Positions 1 through 9,594 of a DNA stretch of 64,000 nucleotides are shown in pieces. The notes beneath the pieces are model-generated. The model did not search any database. It saw only the letters and a program-made list of their open reading frames with translations, and was not told the DNA's origin. The DNA is taken from contig NZ_JAJAPW010000002.1 of assembly GCF_020523925.1 (NCBI RefSeq), forward strand, positions 372,001 through 436,000, read 5' to 3'. How positions within the stretch are numbered: position 1 is the stretch's first letter; each line of letters starts with the position of its first letter. The DNA is from Neotamlana laminarinivorans (GTDB taxonomy: Bacteria; Bacteroidota; Bacteroidia; Flavobacteriales; Flavobacteriaceae). The position numbers and the translations under genes were made by a program.

Positions 1-659
1 ATAACTCCAAAATCTGCTACTGTAAATAAAAATTGATCCGCTAGTTTAGTTTCTTTATTAATGTATAATTGATAAATATCTGTAGGTTTATCGTTTATAG
101 ATTCAAATGAAACTTTTACAATGTCATAGTTTTTACCATTAACATCCTTTTCACCTATGTATTCATAAATTAATCCCGGATCTAATAATTTTTGATACAT
201 AGCAAACCAGTAAAAGTTAGTTGGTCTGTTAAAAGCAACACGTTTAATTGCTGTTTCATTTTCTATGTACTTACCATCATGTTTAAGTAAATATTGTTCT
301 CCGTTATAACTTTGCTCAAAAGGTCCGTTTAAGTCTGGTAAGGTGCGTTCATGTTTCGTATATTTTCCATAAGATAATTCACCATCAAATAAATACTTTT
401 CGGTAGAAATATCAGATTTTCCGTCAGGAGTTTGGTAAGTGTAAGTATAAATTACATCATGTTTTTTACGTAATTGGTTGTAGTTACCCACCACTTGTAC
501 CATGTTATAAACTAATTCATGACCTTTATTTTTAAAAGTAGGAGTAGCAGTTTTTTCAGTAGGTTGTTCTTTATTAATTTGAACGTCTTTTTTTGGTGTA
601 TTGTTGCACGATACAATCAATACAGAAGATAGAATAAGTGTGTAAAAGTAATTTTTCAT
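1..659 (-). CDS. DUF6503-like lipoprotein, C-terminus beyond left edge
   Basis: I translated this by hand from the reverse strand: an uninterrupted frame begins with ATG at 659-657 and runs off position 1, giving about 219 codons. The N-terminus MKNYFYTLILSSVLIVSC is a lipoprotein signal with Cys18 as the acylated residue, so the protein is probably membrane-anchored on the periplasmic or outer side. The mature part carries stretches such as DVIYTYTYQTPDGK, KYLFDGELSYGKYTKHER and PTNFYWFAMYQKLLDPG, which resemble from memory the DUF6503 family of uncharacterised Bacteroidota lipoproteins. Function is unknown. It is divergent from the UPF0145 gene. The C-terminal end lies outside the window. 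Confidence 0.7.
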   Translation of the reverse strand, partial: MKNYFYTLILSSVLIVSCNNTPKKDVQINKEQPTEKTATPTFKNKGHELVYNMVQVVGNYNQLRKKHDVIYTYTYQTPDGKSDISTEKYLFDGELSYGKYTKHERTLPDLNGPFEQSYNGEQYLLKHDGKYIENETAIKRVAFNRPTNFYWFAMYQKLLDPGLIYEYIGEKDVNGKNYDIVKVSFESINDKPTDIYQLYINKETKLADQFLFTVADFGV

Positions 660-773
660 TATCTTATATAATTATATTTTCGATAAATTTATAACTAAAT
701 AAACGGTTAGATACAATTAAGGTGTAACTTTAACAATCTTTTAAATACTAACACGTTAAAAATTTTAATAAAT

Positions 774-1067
774 ATGATTTTAACTACTACAAATACTATT
801 GAAGGCTATAAAATTTCAGATTATTTAGGTATTGTAACAGGTGTTTCTACACTTTTAAAAACAAATTTTTCGTTTAGTACGCAAAAAAATCTAAATTCAT
901 TTTCAGAGCTTATAGATAAGGCTAAAGAAGAAGCTTTTCAAAAACTTAAAACAAATGCTAGCCAATTAAAAGCTAATGCTGTAGTAGGCATTAGTATTGA
1001 TTTTGAAAATGAAAGTGGCGCATATTTTTTTGTGTCTGTAACAGGTACAGCCGTAAAAGTTGCTTAA
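774..1067 (+). CDS. UPF0145 / YbjQ family protein
   Basis: This 97-residue cytoplasmic protein opens with MILTTTNTIEGYKISDYLGIVTGVS and ends with a VSVTGTAVKV strand. Both are hallmarks of the YbjQ/UPF0145 family, small proteins that form pentamers. A central A-rich helix (KAKEEAFQKLKTNASQLKANAVVGI) also fits. The family is sometimes annotated as heavy-metal binding, but its physiological role is not established. The length is usual for the family. The ATG at 774 starts directly at the family's conserved N-terminus, so the start is secure. The gene stands alone between a divergent lipoprotein gene and a downstream GIN-domain gene. Confidence 0.85.
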   Translation: MILTTTNTIEGYKISDYLGIVTGVSTLLKTNFSFSTQKNLNSFSELIDKAKEEAFQKLKTNASQLKANAVVGISIDFENESGAYFFVSVTGTAVKVA

Positions 1068-1165
1068 ATTATTAATGTTTTGCTAAAGTTTTAATAGCAT
1101 GGAACAATTCTTGATAGTTTTACGTAAATTATTAAAAGTAGAATTTAAAATTTTTAAAATTTAAA

Positions 1166-1840
1166 ATGAAAACCTTAGTAAAAACCTTAGTATTATTTAT
1201 AACAGCTAGTTTATTTTCTCAAAACAGTATTGAAAAAACTGTTGGTGAATTTAAAGAATTAAAAGTATACGATTTAATAAATGTCGAGTTAATTCCTGCT
1301 AAAGAAGATAAAGTTGAAATTTCTGGAGATAATAAAGATGATGTTATAATTGTGAATAAAAATGGCACTTTAAAAATAAAAATGAGTCTAGGAGAATCTT
1401 TTGATGGTAACAAGACAAAAGTGAAACTATTTTACACTAAAATTGATATTATTGATGTTAACGAAGGTGCTAAAGTAACAGCTAAAGACCCTATTAAACA
1501 ATTTGAAATAGATTTAAAAGCTCAAGAAGGTGGTATTATAAATGTTCCTGTAGATGTATCTTTTACCAATGTAAAAGCTGTAACGGGAGGAATTGTTCAA
1601 GCTTCTGGTACATCTAAAACTCAAAATATATCTTTATATACAGGTGGCGAATATCAAGGAAAGGATTTAGAAACTGAAAGAACAGATGTATCAATAAAAG
1701 CGGCTGGAGATGCTTATGTAAAAGCATCGAATTTAGTTGATGCTAAAGTAAGAGCAGGAGGTACCGTTCATGTTTATGGTAACCCAAAAGAAGTTGTAGA
1801 GAGTACAACTTTTGGTGGAAGTATTAAACGAATAAATTAA
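1166..1840 (+). CDS. Secreted GIN-domain (DUF2807) protein
   Basis: The 224-residue product begins with a Sec signal peptide (MKTLVKTLVLFITASLFSQ, cleavage near residue 19). The rest, about residues 25-205, is one 'putative auto-transporter adhesin, head GIN domain' (DUF2807). It shows the repetitive beta-helix pattern of this family: short strands with alternating V/I and repeated G-G-x-[IV] turns such as EGGIINV, TGGIVQA and AGGTVHV. It is likely exported to the periplasm or surface. No enzymatic residues are visible and the function is unknown. Family members are common as single genes in Flavobacteriaceae. No terminator hairpin was seen after it before the regulator gene. Confidence 0.8.
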   Translation: MKTLVKTLVLFITASLFSQNSIEKTVGEFKELKVYDLINVELIPAKEDKVEISGDNKDDVIIVNKNGTLKIKMSLGESFDGNKTKVKLFYTKIDIIDVNEGAKVTAKDPIKQFEIDLKAQEGGIINVPVDVSFTNVKAVTGGIVQASGTSKTQNISLYTGGEYQGKDLETERTDVSIKAAGDAYVKASNLVDAKVRAGGTVHVYGNPKEVVESTTFGGSIKRIN

Positions 1841-1860
1841 ATTTTTTTACTTAGCAAGCA

Positions 1861-1910
1861 CTATACAAAGTAATTGTTAGTTGTTATTTTTACTATATTT
1901 AGCTATACAA
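1861..1910 (+). promoter_or_regulatory. CTATACAA direct repeat upstream of the glucan regulator
   Basis: CTATACAA occurs at 1861-1868 and again at 1903-1910, a 42-bp period (about four helical turns), just before the GTG start at 1928. Between them lies TATATTTA (1894-1901), a 7/8 match to the Bacteroidota -7 element TAnnTTTG. The same 8-mer recurs as a pair upstream of susC (4742 and 4763). I infer an operator for the adjacent regulator. The octamer also occurs by chance in coding DNA, for example near 45532. Confidence 0.35.
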
Positions 1911-1927
1911 CAAACTAAACATACATT

Positions 1928-4738
1928 GTGAAGCTAATAAAAAGCATAACAGTATTTACTCTTATAGTAATTACTTTAAAATTTCATGCTCAAGAACGAC
2001 CGCCAATTCAAATATTTTCTCCTACAGATTATGGTGCAGAAAATCAAAACTGGTCTATAGATCAAGCTGCAAATAAAACCATATATGTAGCTAATAATAC
2101 TGGTTTATTAGAATTTAACGGTGCTAAATGGACGGTATATCCATCACCTAACAAAACCATAATTCGTTCTGTTGCTGTAATTAGCAATAGAATTTATACA
2201 GGTAGCTTTAGGGAATTTGGGTATTGGGAAAAAGATGCTTATGGTAAATTAAATTACACATCTCTATCAGAGCAATTACAAATTCCTTTTTTTGAAGATG
2301 AAGAATTATGGAATATTATAGGTATAGGCGATTCTATTTTATTTCAATCACTTAACAGAATATACATTTATAATGCGTTAAACAAATCTGTACGATTTAT
2401 TAGCACTACAAATGCAATTACCAAAATATTTAAAATTGATAACAGTATTTATTTTCAAGAAATTAATAGTGGGTTATTCGAGATTTTAAATGGTAAGGCT
2501 AATTTAGTTTCAAATAATAAAATCTTTAAAAATAATACACTTGTTAATATTTTTAAGGTAAATAAAAAATTAGTGTATTTAACCGAAGATAATGGTTTTT
2601 ACTTCAAAAAAGATAATAAATACATTGCATGGAATATACCAATACTTGATAAATTAAAAGATATTAGAATTTATAGTGCCAAACAATTACACGATGGTAG
2701 TTTTGTTTTAGGAAGCATATCAAACGGTATATTTATACTATCTGCAAATGGTAACATTCTTCACGAAATAAATCAAAATACAGGTATAAGTAACAATACA
2801 ATTCTATCGGTTTTTGAAGATGTAAATCATAATATTTGGTTAGGACTTGAAAACGGTATTAACTGTATAAATGTAACCTCACCATTTAGTATATATAATG
2901 ATTTAAAAGGTAAAATAGGAGCTATAAATACATCAATTTTATATAATAACAACTTATATATTGGTACAAATCAGGGTTTATTTTTTAAACCCTACAATTC
3001 GCAGCAAGATTTTCAATTTATAAAAGGAACCCAAGGAGCTGTTTGGAGTTTAAGTATTATAAATAATGAATTGTTTTGTGGCCATAACTCAGGTACTTTT
3101 TTAATAAATAAAGACAAGGCCAGTTTAATAGCAAATATTCAAGGAACCTGGAGTATAAAACCAATTAATAATGAACTTTTGCTTCAAGGCAATTATACGG
3201 GTTTATATGTTTTACATAAGGTTAATAATATTTGGAAAATAAAAAACAAAATAAAAAATTTCGATATTTCAAGCCGTTACTTCGAAATATTAAATAAAAA
3301 TGAAGTTTATGTAAGTCACGAATATAAAGGAGTTTTCAAAATAATTTTAAATGAAAATTTTACTGAAGCTATTAAAATTTTAAAAGAAAAATCTGTTACC
3401 AAAGGTTTAAAAACTAGTTTAGTAAAATATAAAAATCAATTGTTTTATGGGCATATAAACGGAGTTTTTAAATACAATAATACCAACAAATTATTTGAAA
3501 AAGACAGTATTTATAGTAAGTTAATAGACGCTAATAATTTTACATCTGGAAAACTTATTTCAGATGAAGTAAATAATAAGCTTTGGGCGGTATCAAAAAA
3601 TGGTCTTAATTATATAGAAACACAAAAACTAACCAATACACCAAAATTTAAAGTATTATCTATACCTAGTTATGTTAGAAGTGATGTTTCTGGATATGAA
3701 AATATAAGCTATTTAAAAGATGAAACTTACTTATATGGAAATTCTACAGGTTATATAGTTTTTAATTTAAATAAAGTAAATCCAAAGCCGTTTAAAATTT
3801 ATTTAAACAAAGTAATAAATAGCGATTTTAAAAAGCCAAACGATTCCTTGTTAGTAGTAAATAAAACAGAAAAAGGATTATTTAAATATACTAATAATAA
3901 TATAGAGTTTAATTTTAGCGTACCACAATACCAAAAATATGTAGTTCCAGAATATCAATATAAACTTGAAGGTATTTATAATAATTGGAGCCAATGGCAA
4001 AACAAACCAAATGAATTTTTTGAGAATTTACCCTTTGGTAACTATACATTTAAAGTACGTGCTAAAATAGGTAATACAATATCCGAAAATACAGAAACAT
4101 ATGCGTTTACTATTAAAAGACCCTGGTATATTTCCAACACCATGTTGGCTTGTTATGTTGCTGTTATTGTGTTGTTTTCTTGGTTTATGCACAAGCAATA
4201 CCAACGAAGTTTTAAAAAGCAACAAAAAAAATTAATACTAAAAAAACAGCGTCAATTAGAACTTAAAGAATTAGAAAATAAAGAAGAACTAACCAGACTA
4301 AATAACGAAAAACTACGTTTAGATATTGAGAATAAAAACCGAGAATTAGGTATTTCTACAATGAGCCTAATTAAGAAAAATCAGTTTTTAAATAATCTTA
4401 AAAAAGAACTTCAAAACTTAAACGATATAAAATCGATAAAAAAAGTTATAAATATTATAGACAAAAATATTAATAACTCAGACGATTGGCATGTGTTCGA
4501 AGAAGCATTTAATAATGCTGATAAAGACTTTCTTAAAAAAGTAAAACAATTACATCCAGAACTTACATCAAACGACTTACGTTTGTGCACCTATTTACGT
4601 TTAAATTTATCTTCAAAAGAAATAGCACCGCTTTTAAATATTTCATCAAGAAGTGTTGAGGTAAAACGTTACAGACTTAGAAAAAAAATGAATTTAAAGC
4701 ATGAAGCTAGCTTAACAGATTATATTTTACAAATATAA
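1928..4738 (+). CDS. Triple-tyrosine/propeller membrane regulator with LuxR-type HTH
   Basis: This 936-residue protein is probably the sensor-regulator of the downstream glucan locus. A signal peptide (residues 1-22, ending KFHAQ) is followed by a large beta-propeller region (about 25-650) with two-component-regulator-propeller-like repeats such as GLENGIN and GTNQGLFF. Next come a Y_Y_Y domain (about 653-732), one transmembrane helix (about 734-755), a charged coiled coil (about 760-835) and a C-terminal LuxR-like HTH (about 875-936, with LSSKEIAPLLNISSRSVEV). Histidine-kinase and receiver domains are absent, so it is a one-component regulator that would sense a periplasmic ligand and bind DNA directly. 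The start is GTG at 1928: no in-frame ATG precedes it, and the signal peptide begins exactly there. The ligand is inferred from the neighbours. Confidence 0.85.
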   Translation: MKLIKSITVFTLIVITLKFHAQERPPIQIFSPTDYGAENQNWSIDQAANKTIYVANNTGLLEFNGAKWTVYPSPNKTIIRSVAVISNRIYTGSFREFGYWEKDAYGKLNYTSLSEQLQIPFFEDEELWNIIGIGDSILFQSLNRIYIYNALNKSVRFISTTNAITKIFKIDNSIYFQEINSGLFEILNGKANLVSNNKIFKNNTLVNIFKVNKKLVYLTEDNGFYFKKDNKYIAWNIPILDKLKDIRIYSAKQLHDGSFVLGSISNGIFILSANGNILHEINQNTGISNNTILSVFEDVNHNIWLGLENGINCINVTSPFSIYNDLKGKIGAINTSILYNNNLYIGTNQGLFFKPYNSQQDFQFIKGTQGAVWSLSIINNELFCGHNSGTFLINKDKASLIANIQGTWSIKPINNELLLQGNYTGLYVLHKVNNIWKIKNKIKNFDISSRYFEILNKNEVYVSHEYKGVFKIILNENFTEAIKILKEKSVTKGLKTSLVKYKNQLFYGHINGVFKYNNTNKLFEKDSIYSKLIDANNFTSGKLISDEVNNKLWAVSKNGLNYIETQKLTNTPKFKVLSIPSYVRSDVSGYENISYLKDETYLYGNSTGYIVFNLNKVNPKPFKIYLNKVINSDFKKPNDSLLVVNKTEKGLFKYTNNNIEFNFSVPQYQKYVVPEYQYKLEGIYNNWSQWQNKPNEFFENLPFGNYTFKVRAKIGNTISENTETYAFTIKRPWYISNTMLACYVAVIVLFSWFMHKQYQRSFKKQQKKLILKKQRQLELKELENKEELTRLNNEKLRLDIENKNRELGISTMSLIKKNQFLNNLKKELQNLNDIKSIKKVINIIDKNINNSDDWHVFEEAFNNADKDFLKKVKQLHPELTSNDLRLCTYLRLNLSSKEIAPLLNISSRSVEVKRYRLRKKMNLKHEASLTDYILQI

Positions 4739-4741
4739 AAG

Positions 4742-4770
4742 CTATACAATGCTATTTTTTACCTATACAA
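4742..4770 (+). promoter_or_regulatory. CTATACAA direct repeat upstream of susC
   Basis: Two copies of CTATACAA (4742-4749 and 4763-4770) lie 21 bp apart (two helical turns), immediately after the regulator gene and about 200 bp before susC. With the pair upstream of the regulator, this makes the octamer a plausible binding site for the 936-residue HTH regulator. This is inference from position and spacing only. Confidence 0.35.
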
Positions 4771-4896
4771 TACCACAACATTAAGTAAAATTACAATTTT
4801 TATTCTCTTAAGTAAACTGCCTAAATTCCTTTATTCACAAGTTATTTTTACGTTTTTATAAAAAATATATGTTTTATTTTATGATGTATGTTTTTT

Positions 4897-4950
4897 GTTT
4901 AGGTTAAAATTATGAATTCAATAATTTGTTTTCATAATTTTAACCTAAAC
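4897..4950 (+). promoter_or_regulatory. Perfect 20-bp inverted repeat in the susC leader
   Basis: GTTTAGGTTAAAATTATGAA (4897-4916) is perfectly mirrored by TTCATAATTTTAACCTAAAC (4931-4950), with a 14-nt loop between. The right arm ends 14 bases before the susC ATG at 4965. Mirrored T/A runs continue outside the arms after one mismatch. No T-tract follows on the + strand, so it is not a standard intrinsic terminator. It could be a regulator operator or a leader-RNA hairpin that gates translation or transcription of susC. Confidence 0.7.
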
Positions 4951-4964
4951 TAAAACTAAATTTT

Positions 4965-7900
4965 ATGAGACACACGCTAATTAAATGTTTAGCCTTATTC
5001 TTATGTGTACTATCCTATGCTCAAACTACCAATTTGAGTGGTATAGTTCAAGATGAAACTGGTTTACCCATTCCAGGTGCCAATATCATTATTAAAGGAA
5101 CTAATAATGGAACTACCACAGATTTTGATGGTAATTTTACACTTAAGGCTGAAATTGGAGCAACTATTTCTATAAGTTACATAGGTTATGTAACTAAACA
5201 AATAGTTATTACAGAAAGTAAAAACCTAACCATTACATTAGAAGAAGATGTATCGCAACTTGATGAAGTTGTTGTTGTTGGTTATGGTACACAAAAAGTT
5301 ACAAAAGTTTCTGGTGCAATTTCTACAGTTAAATCAGAATCTATAGATCAATTAAAACCGGTTCGTGTAGAAGAGGCTTTACAAGGTACCGCTTCTGGTG
5401 TTTCGGTTATTCAAGGAGGTTCTCCTGGAAGTTCACCAACAGTATTAGTTCGTGGTATCCCTTCGTTTTCTGGTACAGATCCTGTTGTTATTATAGATGG
5501 TGTTCCACAAACACTTGCCGATTTAAACTCTATTAACTCAACAGATATTTTATCACTTAACGTGTTAAAAGATGCTGCCTCTACAGCCATTTATGGTGTA
5601 AAAGGTGGTAATGGTGTTATTGTAGTAACCACAAAATCTGGACGAAATAGCGAAAAAGTTGAAATTAGTTTAAACACTTATACAGGCGTACAATCTGTAT
5701 TTAAAAAATTAGGTGTATTAAATGCTACAGAATATGCTGCCATTATTAATGAAGGTAGTTTGGTCTCTGGTGGCGATTTAATTTTTAACGATATTTCTAG
5801 TTTAGGTGAAGGTACTAATTGGCAAGATGAAATTTTTAAAGATGCTTTAGTAACATCGCATACTATTTCTGCTAGAGGTGGTTCAGAAAAACTAGGGTAT
5901 TTCTTATCATCAGGTTATTTAAGTCAAGGAGGTATTGTAGGCGGATCGGATAAATCTAATTTTAATCGATTTAATTTTACTGCAAATTTAAACCTACAAT
6001 TAACCGATAAAATAAAGTTTATTTTAAACAGTAGTTATGCCAATATAAAAAGCCAAACTGTGGCTGAAAACTCGTTTAATTCTATATTAGGAAGTGCAAT
6101 AAATTTCGATCCAACGGTTTCAGTCTATAATAATGATCCTAATGATTTTGCAACCTATGGCTATAGTAATTTATTGTTATCAGAAATATTTAATCCTGTA
6201 CAACAATTAGATAATACCTACAACGAAAGTAATGGCGATAAACTTTACGGTAAGTTTGAAATACAATATGATGTATTAGATAATTTAAAACTTACGTCGC
6301 GTTTTGGTTACACAAAATGGGATGAGGTAGGCAAAAGTTTTAACCCGTTAATGTACTACGGTCCAAATAATGTATCAAGTCAATATACATCTGACGGAGA
6401 AGTTAAAGATGGTGAACACAACAGTGTAACAGAATACACAAATTCAACTTTTAGTTATACGTTTGAAGCCTTTGCATCTTATAATCTAAATATTAATGAA
6501 ATTCATAATTTCGATGTTGTATTAGGTACAGCAAGAAGTAAATCTACAGGATATGGTTTTGGTGCAACACGACAAGATGTAAGAGATAATGCCTGGGAAT
6601 GGGCAGATATTTCTGCTGCTACAGGAGTTAATACAGACGAGAATACAGATGCTTACACAGGTTATAGTTACCAAAATTTAGAACGTAGAAATATGTCTTT
6701 CTTTGGAAGATTAAACTACGATTATCAAGATAAATACTTAGCCTCATTCTCTGCACGTCGCGATGGTTCAATTGCTTTTGGAGACGATAATAAATGGGCT
6801 AATTTTTACGCAGGCTCTTTAGGTTGGGTAGTTTCAAACGAAGATTTTTTTAATTCAGAAATTATCGATTATTTAAAAATACGAGGAAGTTACGGTACTT
6901 CTGGTAACGAAAATGTAGATCCTCAATACGTAAGTATTACTATTGGTGGGCCAAGTTATAATGCAACAGCAAATAGTAATGGTTATACTTTTGGTAGTAC
7001 TTTTGTCTCTGGAGCAACCGTAGATTCGTTTAGCAACCCAACTTTAGCATGGGAAGTACAAACTCAATACAACTTTGGGTTTGATGCTAAATTATTTAAT
7101 AATACCGTTTCAATTAATGCTGATTATTTTAACAAATCTGTTGATGGTTTATTATTTACAGATGCAACACCGCTTTATGCCGGAACTTCTTTACCAGTAG
7201 ATTCTAACATTGGTAGTACAGAAAGTAAAGGTTTCGATATTACTTTGGGCTACAATAACAATTTTTCAGATAACTTTAGCTTTAATACCAGTTTTACCTT
7301 TACAACATCAAAAAACCTTGTAACTTCTACAAATAGCGATGGAACAGCTTTTGTAACTGGTGGTTCTTATTTTAATGGGCAAAGTCAAGATGTAACGCGT
7401 TTCGAGCAAGGGTTTTCACCAGGATATTTTTATGGTTATGTAACCGATGGTTTATTTCAAAATCAAGCTGAAATAGATGTTCATGCTACTCAAACAGGAG
7501 CAAACCCAGGCGATATTCGTTTTGTTGATGTTAATGGCGATGGAACTATTACTGATTTAGATAGAACTAAAATTGGAGATCCATTTCCAGATTTTACATT
7601 AGGTTGGAATTTAGGAATGAACTATAAAAATTTCGACTTTACAGCATTTACATACGCCTCTGTAGGCAACGACATTTTTAGGGCTTACGAGCGTAACGCA
7701 CAATACACGAATAAATTTAGAACCATTTTAAATCGATGGACAGGAGAAGGCTCTACAAACAATCCTAACACACCACGTTATACATTCGAAGATTCTAACA
7801 GTAATATTCGTGCTTCAGATAGATATGTTGAAGATGGCTCTTTTGTAAAAATTAAAAGTGTCATTTTAGGTTATACATTACCACAAGATTCTAATAACTT

Positions 7901-8066
7901 TTTTAGTAAAGTTCGCATTTATACACAGGCTAAAAACCTTTTCACATTCACAGAGTATTCTGGTTTAGACCCTGAAATATCAGGTGGAATTTTAGATACT
8001 GGAGTAGATCGTGGTGCTTACCCACAAGCAAGAACTTTTTTAATTGGCTTAGACCTTAAATTTTAA
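4965..8066 (+). CDS. susC: SusC/RagA-type TonB-dependent outer-membrane transporter
   Basis: This 1033-residue protein imports oligosaccharides across the outer membrane together with SusD. After a signal peptide (MRHTLIKCLALFLCVLSYAQ) comes a carboxypeptidase-regulatory-like domain (about 24-100; SGIVQDETGLPIPGANIIIKGT). The plug domain (about 105-220) has the SusC signature DEVVVVGYGTQ and VLKDAASTAIYG, and a beta-barrel runs to a terminal aromatic residue (DLKF). The size is normal for SusC. It is the first gene of a tightly spaced operon, 20 bp before susD. Beta-1,3-glucan oligosaccharides are the inferred substrate, from the GH16/GH3 enzymes downstream. The gene is preceded by a long inverted repeat and candidate operator repeats. 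Confidence 0.95.
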   Translation: MRHTLIKCLALFLCVLSYAQTTNLSGIVQDETGLPIPGANIIIKGTNNGTTTDFDGNFTLKAEIGATISISYIGYVTKQIVITESKNLTITLEEDVSQLDEVVVVGYGTQKVTKVSGAISTVKSESIDQLKPVRVEEALQGTASGVSVIQGGSPGSSPTVLVRGIPSFSGTDPVVIIDGVPQTLADLNSINSTDILSLNVLKDAASTAIYGVKGGNGVIVVTTKSGRNSEKVEISLNTYTGVQSVFKKLGVLNATEYAAIINEGSLVSGGDLIFNDISSLGEGTNWQDEIFKDALVTSHTISARGGSEKLGYFLSSGYLSQGGIVGGSDKSNFNRFNFTANLNLQLTDKIKFILNSSYANIKSQTVAENSFNSILGSAINFDPTVSVYNNDPNDFATYGYSNLLLSEIFNPVQQLDNTYNESNGDKLYGKFEIQYDVLDNLKLTSRFGYTKWDEVGKSFNPLMYYGPNNVSSQYTSDGEVKDGEHNSVTEYTNSTFSYTFEAFASYNLNINEIHNFDVVLGTARSKSTGYGFGATRQDVRDNAWEWADISAATGVNTDENTDAYTGYSYQNLERRNMSFFGRLNYDYQDKYLASFSARRDGSIAFGDDNKWANFYAGSLGWVVSNEDFFNSEIIDYLKIRGSYGTSGNENVDPQYVSITIGGPSYNATANSNGYTFGSTFVSGATVDSFSNPTLAWEVQTQYNFGFDAKLFNNTVSINADYFNKSVDGLLFTDATPLYAGTSLPVDSNIGSTESKGFDITLGYNNNFSDNFSFNTSFTFTTSKNLVTSTNSDGTAFVTGGSYFNGQSQDVTRFEQGFSPGYFYGYVTDGLFQNQAEIDVHATQTGANPGDIRFVDVNGDGTITDLDRTKIGDPFPDFTLGWNLGMNYKNFDFTAFTYASVGNDIFRAYERNAQYTNKFRTILNRWTGEGSTNNPNTPRYTFEDSNSNIRASDRYVEDGSFVKIKSVILGYTLPQDSNNFFSKVRIYTQAKNLFTFTEYSGLDPEISGGILDTGVDRGAYPQARTFLIGLDLKF

Positions 8067-8086
8067 CACCAAAAAAAATTATTAGC

Positions 8087-9580
8087 ATGAAAAATATTAA
8101 ATACATAGGATTAATTCTCATACTAACAAGCTTTGTTGGTTGTTCAGAAGTAATAGAATTCGATCCACATGATGAGTATGCTGTTACCGAAGCAGATTAC
8201 TTGCAAACACAAGAAGATTATGAAACTATGGCGGTAAGTTGTTACACGCCAATGCAATGGCTAAATCAATTATATGTAATTGCCGATATAGCTTCAGACA
8301 ATGCTGTAGCTGGAGGAGAAAATGCTTCAGATGTTATTTCATTACAACATTTAGATGATTTGTCTCAATTAGTACCAAACAATAGTACGTTAAGCGATTT
8401 ATACCTTTCGGCTTACGAAGGCATTAACCGTACCAATTATTTGCTAAGCTATAAAGACCAAAATTTACAAGGAGAAACCATTACTTGGAGTTCAAAAGAA
8501 GCTATGTATGGCGAAGTTTACTTTTTACGAGCATACTACTATTTTGCTTTAGTAAAAATGTTTGGCAACACTGTTTTATTTACCGATAAGAAACTAGGAG
8601 TTTCAGATTTTGGAACCTTACAGCGTTCGCCAAAAGAAGAAGTTTATACACAAATTGAAACGGATTTGTTAGACGCTATAAGTGCATTACCAACAACTCA
8701 AGATCAAGAAGGTAGAATAACCAAATATGCTGCTCAAGCATTGTTGGGAAAAGTCTATATATATCAAGAAAAATTTGATGAGGCTATTCCTGTTTTAAAC
8801 GAAGTTGTTAACGGTCCGTTTACTTTAGTTGACACTTTCGATGATATCTTTTTGTTAGAAGGAGAAAATGGCTTAGAATCAGTTTTAGAAGTACAATATT
8901 CTAACGGTCAACCTTACTACAACTGGGGAGGTCAAACTCGTGGACAAGGAAATTATGCAGTGCAACAATGTGGTATTAGAAGTTTAAGTGCAGAAAGTAG
9001 CGAAATGCCTTATAATTCTGGTTGGAGTACAAATTTACCAACCCAAGATTTAGCTTTAGCTTATGAAGATGGAGACCAAAGAAAAGATGCAACTTGTTTT
9101 GACATTGAAGCTTATATAGCAGCTAATCCAACTTGGGGCATTACTTATCAAGAAGCGCCATATAATAATACAGGTTTATACAACAAAAAATATTTACCTA
9201 GAGCAGGACAAACTAGCGGACAAGTAGAATTAAACTACGAAAATAACCACAGAATTATTCGTTATGCCGAAGTTTTACTTTTAGCTGCCGAAGCTAATTT
9301 AAGAGGTTCGGGTAGCGCTACAGATGCTCAAACTTATTTAGACATGGTTAGAGATAGAGCTTTTGGTGATACTAACCATCGAGTTACTGCAACTGTAGAT
9401 GTCATCTGGAACGAAAGACGATTAGAACTTGCAATGGAAGGCGATCGTTTTTTCGATTTGGTTAGAACCGGTCAAGCAGCTGGTGTTATAGATAATTTCG
9501 TTACAGGAAAACACGAAGTATTTCCAATACCTCAAGACGAAATAGATATTTCTGGAATCGAACAAAATCCAGGTTATTAA
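8087..9580 (+). CDS. susD: SusD/RagB family glycan-binding lipoprotein
   Basis: This 497-residue surface lipoprotein acts as the lid and glycan-binding partner of SusC. The lipobox SFVGC places the acylated cysteine at residue 19. The mature protein shows typical SusD features: an alpha-helical TPR-like N-terminal half (for example GEVYFLRAYYYFALVKMFG and AAQALLGKVYIYQEKFDEAI) and a C-terminal segment with IRYAEVLLLAAEAN, WNERRLELAMEGDRFFDLVR and FPIPQDEID. The length is standard. It lies 20 bp after susC and 14 bp before the PKD lipoprotein gene, so co-transcription is almost certain. Glucan specificity is inferred from the locus. Confidence 0.95.
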   Translation: MKNIKYIGLILILTSFVGCSEVIEFDPHDEYAVTEADYLQTQEDYETMAVSCYTPMQWLNQLYVIADIASDNAVAGGENASDVISLQHLDDLSQLVPNNSTLSDLYLSAYEGINRTNYLLSYKDQNLQGETITWSSKEAMYGEVYFLRAYYYFALVKMFGNTVLFTDKKLGVSDFGTLQRSPKEEVYTQIETDLLDAISALPTTQDQEGRITKYAAQALLGKVYIYQEKFDEAIPVLNEVVNGPFTLVDTFDDIFLLEGENGLESVLEVQYSNGQPYYNWGGQTRGQGNYAVQQCGIRSLSAESSEMPYNSGWSTNLPTQDLALAYEDGDQRKDATCFDIEAYIAANPTWGITYQEAPYNNTGLYNKKYLPRAGQTSGQVELNYENNHRIIRYAEVLLLAAEANLRGSGSATDAQTYLDMVRDRAFGDTNHRVTATVDVIWNERRLELAMEGDRFFDLVRTGQAAGVIDNFVTGKHEVFPIPQDEIDISGIEQNPGY

Positions 9581-9594
9581 TTAAACAATATACT

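Noticed and set aside
4831-4839. TTATTCACA, a DnaA-box-like 9-mer
   Set aside because: A single copy upstream of susC with no cluster of boxes or AT-rich unwinding module tied to it. Not evidence of an origin.
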